Part shown: positions 1 to 10,089 of the stretch, one piece after another
Layout: each line of letters starts with the position of its first letter
Position numbering within the stretch: the first letter of the stretch is position 1
NCBI GenBank assembly: GCA_028532985.1
Contig: JANCIK010000009.1
Span: forward strand, 806,001-870,000
Source of the DNA: Stropharia rugosoannulata
Taxonomy: Eukaryota; Basidiomycota; Agaricomycetes; Agaricales; Strophariaceae
Length of the DNA stretch: 64,000 nt
Direction of reading: 5' to 3'
Program-made: the position numbers and the translations under genes
The notes under the pieces: model-generated
Told to the model about the DNA's origin: nothing
Seen by the model: only the letters and a program-made list of their open reading frames with translations
Databases searched by the model: none

Positions 1-412
1 ATACGCATTGAATTTACAGTGAACTTCAACCTTGATCGTTGTGACTTGGTAGGATTGCTCTTACTCGAGGATATAGGTTCTGCTTCTTGCTGACATTATC
101 AAGGTTCCGATTCGACTCCTATCACTTCCAAGGTGACCACACGCAGAAATGACATTTCATTATTATTTGCAGATAGAAGTCCGTCCCGGTGCGTGCTTTC
201 TTAAACAGGCATCACCTCTGGAGGAGCATTAAAATCTCACCGTCATTGATCTATAGCACAGAATATTACTTGAAAAAGACGAATATGACTATTTCTATAT
301 GATCTTACAAAGATAGCACTTCCAAAGATATCATGGACATTTCTTCCCAGTCGTTCAGTGGGAATTTCAAGAGGTATAAAGCGAGTAGCGGGCTGTTAAC
401 ACGGCGAGCAAC
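1..412. other. Upstream intergenic sequence
   Basis: No coding sequence or recognisable element is seen. It ends at the start codon of the lactonohydrolase-type gene and presumably holds its promoter. Confidence 0.5.
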
Positions 413-1979
413 ATGAACTTCGTTTCCAGAGGTGAACTTCTGGTGGTAGTAGCACTGGTATGCGGTGCCTCTGCGATATTTCCAGATGTGAACGCCGTCT
501 CCCCAGAGGCGGCTACCTCTGGTGTTGTGGTACGTGTACATTACATCTTGTGCCTATCTGGTGCTAATCAGAACAATTAATTTGCTTAGTCTATATCCCT
601 TCCGTCATTTGCGGTTCTTGGCCCGAATGCGACGTTTAGGCAGAACAGCCGTGCTGAGCTATTCAACCCCACAAACACTACCCCTCCGTTCTTCCAGATA
701 TTCCATCCCGACTTCCACTCGGTGCTCGGAAACGATCCCTTCGTTAGGCAAATAGCGTTCAACGCGACATTCGCCTCCGGATTTGCGTACGAAGCTCCTG
801 TCTACAACCCGCCCACAAACGAGGTGTTCTTCTCAAGCGAGCTGTTTCCTCCGGAGAGCAGCTTCACTCATAACAATCGGATCAGCAAGATCAATCTGAC
901 CCTTGTCGAAGAAGCTCTTGCGGAGAAAGTTCAAGACATAAATGTTCCTTTTGAAACGGTGAGTGCGAAATTGTGCAGTTTCATATCTACTTACTGAGAG
1001 GTAAGTACCTTCCTTCTTCAGCTTGATCTTCCGGACACGGTGCAAATTACGAACGGAGGGACCGGCCCGCTGAATGGCTCACTTCTTCTCGCGACTAGGG
1101 GGCGGGGTAGCCTCCCCGCATCCCTAGTTCTCGTCAACCCCCGCCCGCCCAACAATGCTACTGTGTTACTCGACAATTTCTTTGGGCGCCAATTCAACTC
1201 ACTGAACGACCTCAAAATCCATCCTAGCGGAAATATTTTTTTCACTGATGATATGTGCGCGCGTAACTCTACTCTTCCTATTCTTTCCAAAATTTAACAA
1301 CATGCCACTGTAGTGGGGGCTTCATAAGCGATCAGAAACCAGCTCCGTTGTTGCCAAGCCAGGTTTATATGTTTAATCCGCAAACGGGTCTCGTCAAGGT
1401 GGTAGCGGACGGATTTGTCGCTCCGAATGGGATCGCCTTTGGTCCTGGAGGAGCTGTTGCTTACATGTGCGTTCTTAAGTTGACAGATACGTTAAAAAGA
1501 AATCCACCTAATAGCTATATTGCTAGCGGCGACTCTGCTGGTGATCTAAACCAGACGATGCCTGCAACTCTGTAAGTGGTATTCATCTCAGACATATCCG
1601 GCTCGAGCTAACGGGACCTGCGCTGTAGGTATGCATATGACGTAGACCCGAAGACTTTCAGCTTTAATAACCGCCGAGTATTTGCGTACACCGATGCTGG
1701 AGGGCCAGACGGTATTCAAGTTGACACTGACGCCAATGTATATGTCGCTGCCAGCGACGGAGTTGAGGTGAGCTCACGGCTATATGGCTTTTCCTCGACT
1801 CACTTGCTGAAACTGTTCCTCAGATATTTAGAGAAGACGGCGTTTTACTAGGGAAAGTGTTCATTGGCGCAGTTGTGGCAGACATGGCGTTCGCTGGAGA
1901 CGGTAGACTTGTTATTCTAGCAAACACCACAGTTTACCTTGCACAGATTGCCGCCAGAAGCGCTTTATTTACCCTCTAA
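413..1979 (+). CDS. Secreted SMP-30/gluconolactonase-type lactonohydrolase
   Basis: Predicted 407-residue secreted beta-propeller hydrolase of the fungal lactonohydrolase (SMP-30/gluconolactonase/LRE) family, which opens lactone rings using a bound divalent metal. Seven exons fit in frame: 413-529, 590-958, 1022-1254, 1314-1466, 1515-1571, 1629-1767 and 1824-1979, all with GT-AG introns of 48-63 nt. The first 21 residues form a signal peptide ending GASA. Family landmarks follow in order: NEVFFSSE (metal-side Glu), NSLNDLKIHPSGNIFFTD, VADGFVAPNGIAFGPGG, and GGPDGIQVD with the expected Asp. Several N-glycosylation sequons (NAT, NLT, NGS) agree with secretion. The stop codon lies only 24 bp from the stop of the convergent F-box gene. 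Substrate is not predictable. The exon 3/4 junction is the least certain splice. Confidence 0.87.
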
Positions 1980-2003
1980 AAGAGTATGAAGAAAGTTTAC
2001 TGT

Positions 2004-3704
2004 CTACCTATATCCTCTAAGGTTTAGCTGTTCTGGATCATCCACACCGCATTTATGGTACACTGTACGGCCCTTCGCAGTCCATGTGACTGTCAATCCT
2101 GGCATATTGTTCATAAAGCGCATGTCGAGCTCTGGATAAGATTCTCGGAATTTCAATGTAATCAGCTGAAGTGGGGCGCGTTTCTGCCTGTCCACTAGAG
2201 CGGACGTTACGGTGTCTCCAGCGAACCAGGCACAATCTGGTAAGGGCCCTATCTTCAGAGATGTGAGTGCAGGGAACCGAGCCAAGCAAATCTTTAGTAC
2301 TATCCAGGGATACCGGTGTGTACTATGGCTATACGCCAGCGTAATGTAACTAGCCCACTTCATTGAGTCCAGTACCTCTATAACGCGCGACAAGAGAGTT
2401 GGTAGCTCGACTATGTGACGGTATCGGAAGCTAGGATGATAACCGGGTATGATATCAAGGTTGCTTATTATGTGAGTCCTAGCTGGGAATTTTAAGGAGC
2501 AAATGTTGTCTAGGAGGCGGGAATGGACTTCAAGGGGTAGGTGATATGGCGCGTTATTAACGGGAGCTTGGATAAACCCGATGGTGAAGTTCCTATCGTC
2601 GCATTTGAAAGTATGAGAGTCACCGTGAACGCGCAAAGAAATATTGGTACATTCCTGGTGTGAATCTAGGAATGATTGTGAATACCGAAGGAGCGTGCTC
2701 TGCATATTGTCTAGCTCCTCGTGAGAGATTTGATCTACGCTATACACCTTGTGCCTTGTGTGCACTGAACAACCATAAGCCGGGATAATTTGGTCCATGA
2801 ATAGAGAATACACATCGAACGACGACGTTAGAATATAAAGCTCGCTTAGCTTTGGGAAGTAGGGCCGCGGCAATGTGTCTTTGGTAGTATCGTCCTGATC
2901 AAACCCCGTAGTTCTGAGCCTGAAAACCTCGAGATGGGGCATTTCGAGACATGTTTCGAGAAGATTGCGCGCTGTCGCCCGAACGCCGTCGAGATTGAGA
3001 TAACGAATTTTGCTGGATGGAACGTGTAATGTGTCACGGGGAGTTTTACCGACCAACAGAGCGGGGCATGATAGAAAAACGAGGGAAGGTGCTTGAATCG
3101 ACAACAAGTTTGCATTGTGCTGTGTGCTAGTAATTGGTCCATGAAAATCAACACGAAAAAATGACATGCTCAGAGCTGGGCGGCAGAGTAATTCCATCAA
3201 TGAAGCGTTGTTGAAGTCTTGTATGCTCAAGAATATGTCGAGTTGTTGAATCCGACCCCAGTGGTGAGCCAATATTTCAAGAAACAATGGATCACTGACA
3301 TAGCCGTCTCTTGATGCAGTTATCGATAGCAAGGATTCTTTTGCTCTTTCGAAAACGAGGCTCCTCCAACTAGGGTTCCACCCCTCCATTACGTTGAAGT
3401 CTATGCATCTACCCCAAATGATTGATGACTGCAAAATGATATCCCGCCACTGCTTGCATACGTGTGAGGTCTGGAGAGTGATCGTTAAAGGGCGACGTTC
3501 TGGTCCAGGTATTAGTATTTCCCTTCCCTCTCTGCAATCAATGGAAGGAAATTCTGTAACGGTGTTGGTCTTGAAAATTTCATGTAGGATATCACTATCA
3601 AGTTTATAGATTGGCGCTTGCCCACTGCAAGACACATTGAGTTGGCGTGATGAAAAGAGGCTTGAAATATATGTATGAGCGGCTACTTACTGTTCAGAAG
3701 TCAT
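2004..3704 (-). CDS. F-box protein, tandem copy A
   Basis: Predicted 544-residue basidiomycete F-box/leucine-rich-repeat protein, a likely SCF ubiquitin-ligase substrate adaptor. The F-box lies near the N-terminus (IYKLDSDILHEIF, then TSHVCKQWRDIILQSSIIW). The rest has leucine-rich character and ends in a block shared with copy B (GRTVYHKCGVDDPEQLNL). No ATG begins the long open frame. A 14-nt first exon (3704-3691, encoding MTSEH with the next exon) joined to 3624-2004 restores an ATG in frame, with a good donor (GTAAGT) and acceptor (TTGCAG). Copy B has a donor at the matching place, which supports this. It is convergent with the lactonohydrolase gene. The substrate is unknown. Confidence 0.85.
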
Positions 3705-4225
3705 CGGATAAGTCGAGAGTCAAGAACACGATGGACACGGTTAGGTAATAGGAGAGGCGGGTTCATTGGGCCGACTGCAGCGGAGATTGAAGCTGACGTT
3801 AATCTCCCCCATGTTTTCGTAAACATGACCCCATATATTTACCGACCTTCTACTGGGGAGGAGGGTCCTCACTGTCTTTATCGACTCAGAAGTTGCATGT
3901 AGCGGGCATATTACTCACTGGAGACATGGATTTATTCATTTATCAAGCAGAACAGACTAACGTTTGATATGCCTCCTTAGGTACCACAAGAAGAGTGGTT
4001 CACTCGCTGGAAGTAAGAACAGTCGGAGGCAGGAGGACTACGTTATGTACAACCTATTTGAATACTCCATTGGATCCACCTCTCTGTATACTTTCAGCCT
4101 TCAAACTGTTAGGCTTAGCGCTTTATTTACCCAGTAGGGGAATGCAGGAGATGTTTAAACGGACTACACTATATACACTTCATGTCATACATACTACTAT
4201 CCAGGGTCTTGTGCCCAGTCAACCT
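3705..4225. other. Spacer between the two F-box copies
   Basis: Contains the promoter side of F-box copy A and the 3' flank of copy B. No gene is seen. The only notable element is a 16-nt match to the end of the lactonohydrolase coding sequence, listed separately. Confidence 0.5.
4117..4132 (+). repeat. 16-nt copy of lactonohydrolase 3' end
   Basis: AGCGCTTTATTTACCC is identical to 1959-1974, inside the last exon of the lactonohydrolase gene. Both copies sit just beyond the stop codon of an F-box copy, so this looks like the breakpoint trace of the duplication that made the F-box pair. Confidence 0.6.
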
Positions 4226-5872
4226 TCATCCTGTGAGGTTTAGGCGTTCTGGGTCGTCCACACCACACTTATGGTACACTGTACGGCCCTCTACTGTCCA
4301 CGAAATTGTTAATCCCAACAATTTGTCCATGAAGCGTATGTCAACCTGTGGATGATCTCCTTCGAATTCGAGGGTAATCAGATGAAGAGGGTTATACTTC
4401 TGCCTGTACACAAGGTGAGCCTTTATGGACTCCCCGCCGAAATCGGCGCCGTTTGGTACCGCCGATATGCTCATAGATGTCAGTACAGGAAATTTTAATA
4501 AAAATCCTGGTATCTGGCTAAGGCACCGCATGGCAGGGTGGTAGGAGAAACCGATATGAGTGACCCATTCCATTGAATTGAGCGCGTTTGCGAGGTTCCA
4601 TGAGACAGATGGTATCATTGCTAGGTAATTCCCTTCTCTATCGACATGATAGTAGAGGTTGAGGAAAAGACCGTCTATTCGGTGGACTGTACTTGGAAAT
4701 TTCATTATGCATATGTTGTCGAGGAGTCGAGACAAAAGTCCCGGAGGTAAGCATTTCACGTTATCGTCAACGAGGTACAAATCCATGACGAACTGCTCAT
4801 CGTCGCATCCGAAAGCGAAATTGTTATTGTCGAAGAATAAAGAAATACTTGTGAAGTCCTGATGTACCGCCAGATAAGACTTCGAATATCGAAGGAGCGT
4901 ACTTTGCATATTGTCCAGTTCCTTGCTAGAGATCTGATCTACATTGCACACGTTGTGCTGTATAGACACTGAACAACCACTGGCCGGGGTGATGCGGTCC
5001 ATGAATAGAGCATATATATCAAACGACCACGTTTGAATGCAAAGATTGCCTAGCTTTGGGAAGTTGGGTTGTGGCAGTGGCAGTTTACCTTCGGTAGTAT
5101 TGTCTTGATCAAACTTCACCAGTTGGAGTTTAAGCACCTCGAGATGGTGCATCTCGAGGCATGCATTGAGAAGATTACGCGCTGTTACCCGGAAACCTTC
5201 CAAATTGAGGTAGCATATCTTGCTGGATGGAAGATATAATGGGTTAAGGGACGGGAACCACAGCAGACCAGGACATGATAGGAACACGAGAGATGGTGCT
5301 TGACTTGAGAACAACTTTGCACCCTCTCGGAAAAGAGGCCTGATTATACCATCCCCGTACACTGATATACCCGGACACCTTAGAATAAAAACTTCTAAGC
5401 ACGGAGCGGGATGGCAGAATAAGTCCATTACCGAGGGGTCTTCGAAGTCTGCCGTATCCAGGAATATGTTGACTTCCTGAATCCGATTCCAGTGGAGAGT
5501 GAATATTTCAACAAAGAATGGGTCGCGTCCGGCTTCATGAAATGGAATGTGAGGCATATCTGTCGCCGTTATGGATAGCAAGGAATCCTTTGCCCTTTCG
5601 AAAACGAGGTTCTTCCATCTGTGGTCCCAATGACTTAGCACGTCGCAGTCTATACACTTCGCCCAGATCGTCGATGACTGCAAAATGATGTCGCGCCACA
5701 GCTTGCATACGTGTGAAGTACGACAAGCGAGCGCTAGAGGGCGCAGTTCAAGGTCCAACTTGGTGGTAGTGTCTGGCCATTCAAAGTGCCTGGCAGGTAA
5801 AGTAGTAACAGCGTTGACCTTGAAAATTTCATGTAGGACGTCGCTATCAAGCTTATAAATTGGAGCTTGCAT
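4226..5872 (-). CDS. F-box protein, tandem copy B
   Basis: Predicted 548-residue F-box/leucine-rich protein and clear tandem paralogue of copy A. Both share IYKLDSD(I/V)LHEIFK, TSHVCK(Q/L)WRDIILQSS, LVFERAK(E/D)SLLSITA and the C-terminal GRTVYHKCGVDDPE block. The chosen start is the ATG at 5872, directly after a plausible 3' splice site (GACAGCAG). The open frame runs further upstream but without an ATG. A donor-like GTGAGT at about 5950 corresponds to the first-exon donor of copy A. Here the upstream exon would be non-coding, because an in-frame TGA precedes the donor. The copies have diverged most in the middle leucine-rich part, as expected for a substrate-binding surface. Confidence 0.83.
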   Translation of the reverse strand: MQAPIYKLDSDVLHEIFKVNAVTTLPARHFEWPDTTTKLDLELRPLALACRTSHVCKLWRDIILQSSTIWAKCIDCDVLSHWDHRWKNLVFERAKDSLLSITATDMPHIPFHEAGRDPFFVEIFTLHWNRIQEVNIFLDTADFEDPSVMDLFCHPAPCLEVFILRCPGISVYGDGIIRPLFREGAKLFSSQAPSLVFLSCPGLLWFPSLNPLYLPSSKICYLNLEGFRVTARNLLNACLEMHHLEVLKLQLVKFDQDNTTEGKLPLPQPNFPKLGNLCIQTWSFDIYALFMDRITPASGCSVSIQHNVCNVDQISSKELDNMQSTLLRYSKSYLAVHQDFTSISLFFDNNNFAFGCDDEQFVMDLYLVDDNVKCLPPGLLSRLLDNICIMKFPSTVHRIDGLFLNLYYHVDREGNYLAMIPSVSWNLANALNSMEWVTHIGFSYHPAMRCLSQIPGFLLKFPVLTSMSISAVPNGADFGGESIKAHLVYRQKYNPLHLITLEFEGDHPQVDIRFMDKLLGLTISWTVEGRTVYHKCGVDDPERLNLTG

Positions 5873-6209
5873 ACTGCTGTCATAGGGAAGGACGAAGCAC
5901 GTCTTGAGCTGGCGTGATGGCAAAGTTTGGCATATACGAGGGAGTACTCACTTTTCAAGTGCCAGATGAGTTGAAAATCAAGAGACAACTTAAGTCACCG
6001 AGCACAGCCGCCATTATGAACGCGGAGAACACGTTCTACATGATTTGTGTAAGCTGATACAAAGCTGATATTTAGGCAGTAAGTGCAGTTAAGCTTGCAC
6101 CTTTTGTAACTTGGTTATAAGCAATCAATTAATCAAGCTATCATAGGCCGCAAAAAGGTCAGTCGGTTTGCAGTCGGAGGCAGTCGGTAGCTTCAAGCTA
6201 GACCGATGA

Positions 6210-6247
6210 CCGGTCTCTCTATGGGTGGAGCTCGATAGAGAGACCGG
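6210..6247. repeat. Perfect 13-bp inverted repeat
   Basis: Arms CCGGTCTCTCTAT (6210-6222) and ATAGAGAGACCGG (6235-6247) are perfect reverse complements around a 12-nt loop. It lies between genes and has no poly-T tract or other sign of a known element. Confidence 0.8.
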
Positions 6248-6691
6248 ACTTTCTCTCGCAGAGATTTGACGTGCCATAGATTTTCCCACACTTTCCGCTC
6301 GATTTTGAACGACCCTAGAGTCAAAAGTCACGTTCTTGCTTATGTCAGTTGAGAGTCTCTTGAGCGACTGTATCACTGCTAGATCATCTCTGCAGCATAT
6401 CGGGGCAACATTTAAGGCAGATGAAATCTACCTTCACTGATTTCAGCTTCAACTCTGGAAAACGGAATGTATCACGTGAGTCCGCGGATTAGGCCACACG
6501 AGCTGCGGCTGCATCTTGGCTGCGTCCTTATTCGAACTGGGCGTGCTATGGACGGACACAGCGGCTAGGTCTCTAGTCCGTGTTCTCCCGATACGGACTC
6601 TGCATAACGGACAAGTATCGCAAAATGGAGCCTGCTCGAACACCACGCGACTGGTCAACGCAGTTGAGTTTGCAGGTTCACGACTTCATGC

Positions 6692-6910
6692 ATGAGCATC
6701 GCTAGAATCTGGATACGCATAACTGCTGTCTTGCTACTCTTAGCGATTCCCTCTTGCTCCTCGGGCAAATACGGTCCTGGCTGCCTTCAAAAGCTACCAG
6801 TTGGCTTTACACATCAACATACGCGCCTTCAAGACTTCAAATTTATTAACCCTATGTTCTTCCGCCGCGCTGCTATCAAGCTGCTATGGCCACAAAGTGC
6901 AAACTCGTGA
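6692..6910 (+). CDS. Possible small secreted protein or esterase remnant
   Basis: 72-codon ORF with a real ATG. The first 25 residues resemble a signal peptide (charged start, then ITAVLLLLAIPSCSSG). The mature part starts KYGPGCLQK, which resembles the FGPGCLQ motif of the type-B carboxylesterase at 30.1 kb, so it could be a decayed esterase fragment as easily as a small secreted protein. No flanking exons extend it convincingly. It may not be a gene. Confidence 0.25.
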   Translation: MSIARIWIRITAVLLLLAIPSCSSGKYGPGCLQKLPVGFTHQHTRLQDFKFINPMFFRRAAIKLLWPQSANS

Positions 6911-7383
6911 AGCCAATACAATTATGGTATTTGCTGGATCGCCGAGGACCGATCAAGGACTTCAACGTTGCCGCGCAATGTTTTAAGGAGGAAACAATTG
7001 TCTTTCCTCGAATTTAACTGATATCAGAGAATGGTGATGGACGCCTATTGTGGACGAGAGCGAAAACATTTTGCAACTTCAAGTTACGCCGGGCTCGGTG
7101 GCGACTTGTGACATGCGGGATATTATACAAGGTTGGAGTCCATTGGTTGACCTTGCCGTGCGGTAAAGCAGTGTCTTGCCTTAACAAGAATATCCGTGTA
7201 ATGACTTGCCTTTTTCATGCACTAGCCGTCCAAAGTAGGTAATGTTTCACATAGATGGGCAACTGAGCGGAGACCACAATATCCTACTCAGTTGCCCTGG
7301 ATTAAAAGATACGCTCTCGTATAGCCTGTCATCGATTCACCCTTCCACCATACCCAACGTCGTCGTCCAAGCTCCTTCGAATC

Positions 7384-9250
7384 ATGGCAGAATTGATGAA
7401 AAACCCTAATTTGAATAATTCATTTGGGGCGCTGCTGATTGGTGTATTAATATCTGGAATGTAAGCCTTACTTTCGAGTCTGCATAGACGTATTTCACTT
7501 ATAACATGGGTGTATCAGGCTGTGTGGTGTGGCTACGGCTCAGTGGTATTGGTACGTGTATAGAATCCAACTAAACTTTCTCAATATACGCATTGATGGA
7601 AATTGTTTGTATACAGGTATCACCTTGCATACCCGAATGATAGTCGGTGGCTCAAAGGTTTTGTAAGAAGATTTCGTGTCCGTGATAGCTCAAGCACTCA
7701 TACTGACATTTTTATGTATATCTGCTTAGGTGGCTTGGACGTGGTGAGTTCACGCAGCAGTCTGACTGTCGCCCATTGTGTGACCTCACAATCATGCGCA
7801 GGGGTTGGGATTTCATCCAACAAGTACTTATCTCACATACAAGTATGTTCATCCTCGTCTTGCTCTGCCACATACATACTCACGCCATCCGGTGTAAAGT
7901 TTACTTCTATCTTGTCAAAGTACGCCATTTGTTCATCTTCGCCCTCCCTAACTTTTGATGTTTCTTAGAATTATTTCAATCCCACTATCTTAAATTACCA
8001 CGTATGGAGTATATGTGTAAGTCTCATTTCGTGTCCAAGCTCTGCTTATCCTCAGTTTGAGTGCCTCGTTTCTAGTGGCAGGTCCTACCAGAGGTATGTC
8101 TCGCCATATTCGTCCAATTCGCCGTGTCTAATCAAAGCTCTTGACTCAAGACGTTCGTTTGTGCTAGCGTCCAAGGATTCTTCACCTATCGCATTTGGAA
8201 ATGTGCGTCATGTTGTGATCTATTTTTTGTGAATCTAATAGCTATGCATAGCCGGCAGATCCGACTCTAAAGCTACACTTATTTTGTTCCCAGTAAGTTT
8301 GAATATCTCTGTCTGTTGCCGACTAACTCTAATTCCGTCATGCTTGTAGTCTCTCCTGATTGTAGCAAAATTTGGTACGTAATCCGATGTCAACAAACCT
8401 ACTTGAAAGCTAACCACTACATACTGTACCCGCCTTACCTACGTAGCACTTGGTATTAGTAGGTCTTCCTGCACGTCTACCCTTTGTCAATTGCTAACGA
8501 TTACCGTTAGCGTACTGCGTAAAGGGTACCCAAATTAAAACAATCACTCAAGCTATCAACAAACTTCACCCCATCTCGCTCTCGTTGAACGCAATAGCAG
8601 CGACCACAGATATCACAATTGCGATAACAATGTTTCTCATTCTTCGCAGCATGAGGGCGGGATTCTCGCCTACCAACAGCGTGCTCGCTTTACTCATGGT
8701 GGGTCTTTCCAAGTCTTTGTATTTCCATTATTTCAGCAGCTAAACAGAGCACATGTGCGGTCAGATTTACACGGTCAACACTGGGGTAGTTACCTCTGTT
8801 GCCGCATTGTCGACTTTTGTTGTCCAGATATCGTTCTACCATAAGGTGATATATGGCGGGATCTATTTCATCACGTCAAAACTGTAAGTCGAGTCAAACG
8901 ATCCGGTATTGGCTGCGTGTTCTTACTTTGTACCGGTACACTAGGTACCTGAACACCATGCTTGCTTCCCTCAATAGCAGAGAGAGGATTGCAAACAAGC
9001 TTCGCACCGAATATCATATACAGTCCTCCATACCCTCGATTGTATTCGTTGATCCGCATAACGCGTCCAATGATGCAGCAGTAGATTTCTCGGGACTTTC
9101 ATGCGAGGTAAGTATGCATATTTATGAAGTCAGCAGTTTACCTATTTAACTGTTTGCTGTCAGAGTCCATGCCATCCCGCAAAATCGTGTCCACGTGTTA
9201 GAGACAGCAGTTCCCCCGATACATTTTCGACTAATAGCGGTCGGAAATAG
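7384..9250 (+). CDS. DUF6534 seven-helix membrane protein
   Basis: Predicted 327-residue integral membrane protein of the basidiomycete DUF6534 family, whose function is unknown. Sixteen exons fit in frame: 7384-7460, 7519-7551, 7617-7662, 7730-7743, 7802-7842, 7900-7919, 7969-8016, 8076-8093, 8151-8202, 8252-8292, 8350-8374, 8447-8458, 8511-8698, 8765-8883, 8945-9107 and 9164-9250. Family landmarks are all recovered: FGALLIGVLISGM at the N-terminus, LISHTIYFYLVKNYFNP, a Trp-Ser block followed 16 residues later by VQGFFTYRIW, SLNAIAATTDI, and YLNTMLASLNSRE before a polar cytosolic tail. Five exons are 25 nt or shorter, and the family spacing is kept only if they are included. The last exon is the least certain because the tail is poorly conserved. 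Confidence 0.85.
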
Positions 9251-10089
9251 TCACTGTCGAAAACAGTTTGTAGGAGTGATAGAACGTACTAATAAAATGA
9301 AAGTCCCTGTGCATGGCTGCTTAAATTTGATGTAAGCTGCAATGTGGTCGTATACACTGGGCTGATTTATCTTGAAGGAGGTGATTGCTGAGGCCTGAGG
9401 GCTCGTTGCCACTGGCATTGCCACAGATCATGTTCGTACTCTGTTTGATCCGCCTTTGTTTTTGAGCTTCATTGATTATTTGCCGATATGAACTATGTGC
9501 CGGATACCTTGGGATACCTATTCATAATGAAATATAAGGCGCAGATCAGAGGCGACTTACCAAAAATTGGACAAGGACAAACAACCTCCGATGGCCGCCG
9601 CCCTCCCCGGCCGCCGCTACATCCGTCGGCAACATAAGCGGACGCTTTTTTTCACATCTGAACAGGGACGTTGATGCGTAGCAACGCGACGAACTTGTTC
9701 AAGTCGAACTCCAACAAGTTCAGCTTCAGGGAATCGCAGAGCGCAGTTCCCGTGAGCGTGGATCACTTAGAGTCAGCCGCAACATACTCTAATGTTTGAA
9801 CAGTTTTCTCGGTCGCAGATACAAACTGGAGAATATGTTGTTCAAGCCAATATACAGTGGCTCACAAACAGCGCATTGTCTGCATTATCGGAAACTGCGA
9901 CTCAGAGAATGTGTCAAGCTTGCGCATATTCCCACATGGTTTGCCTAAGTTTTCCTTATGACGGTTTGGGACATTATTGGCAATTACGACGTCGAGGTCA
10001 GCTAGCCGGCATAACCATTGCCACGGTCTGTCATTTAAGAGGAAGAGTCCTCGAAGGGAGCCGGGGCATGTTCGACATTGTGCATCGCC
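9251..10089. other. Intergenic region
   Basis: Holds the 3' flank of the DUF6534 gene and the promoter of the next gene. Short open frames near 9.8-10.1 kb have no exon-like pattern or family resemblance. Confidence 0.4.

Larger units (their letters stand above)
5873..7383. other. Intergenic region with hairpin and minor ORFs
   Basis: No supported multi-exon gene. Contains the 5' end of F-box copy B, a perfect 13-bp hairpin (6210-6247) and one short signal-peptide ORF (6692-6910), both listed separately. Confidence 0.4.

Noticed and set aside
3625..3635. GTG start for F-box copy A
   Set aside because: Eukaryotic initiation at GTG is unlikely, and a 14-nt upstream exon supplies an ATG with proper splice sites.
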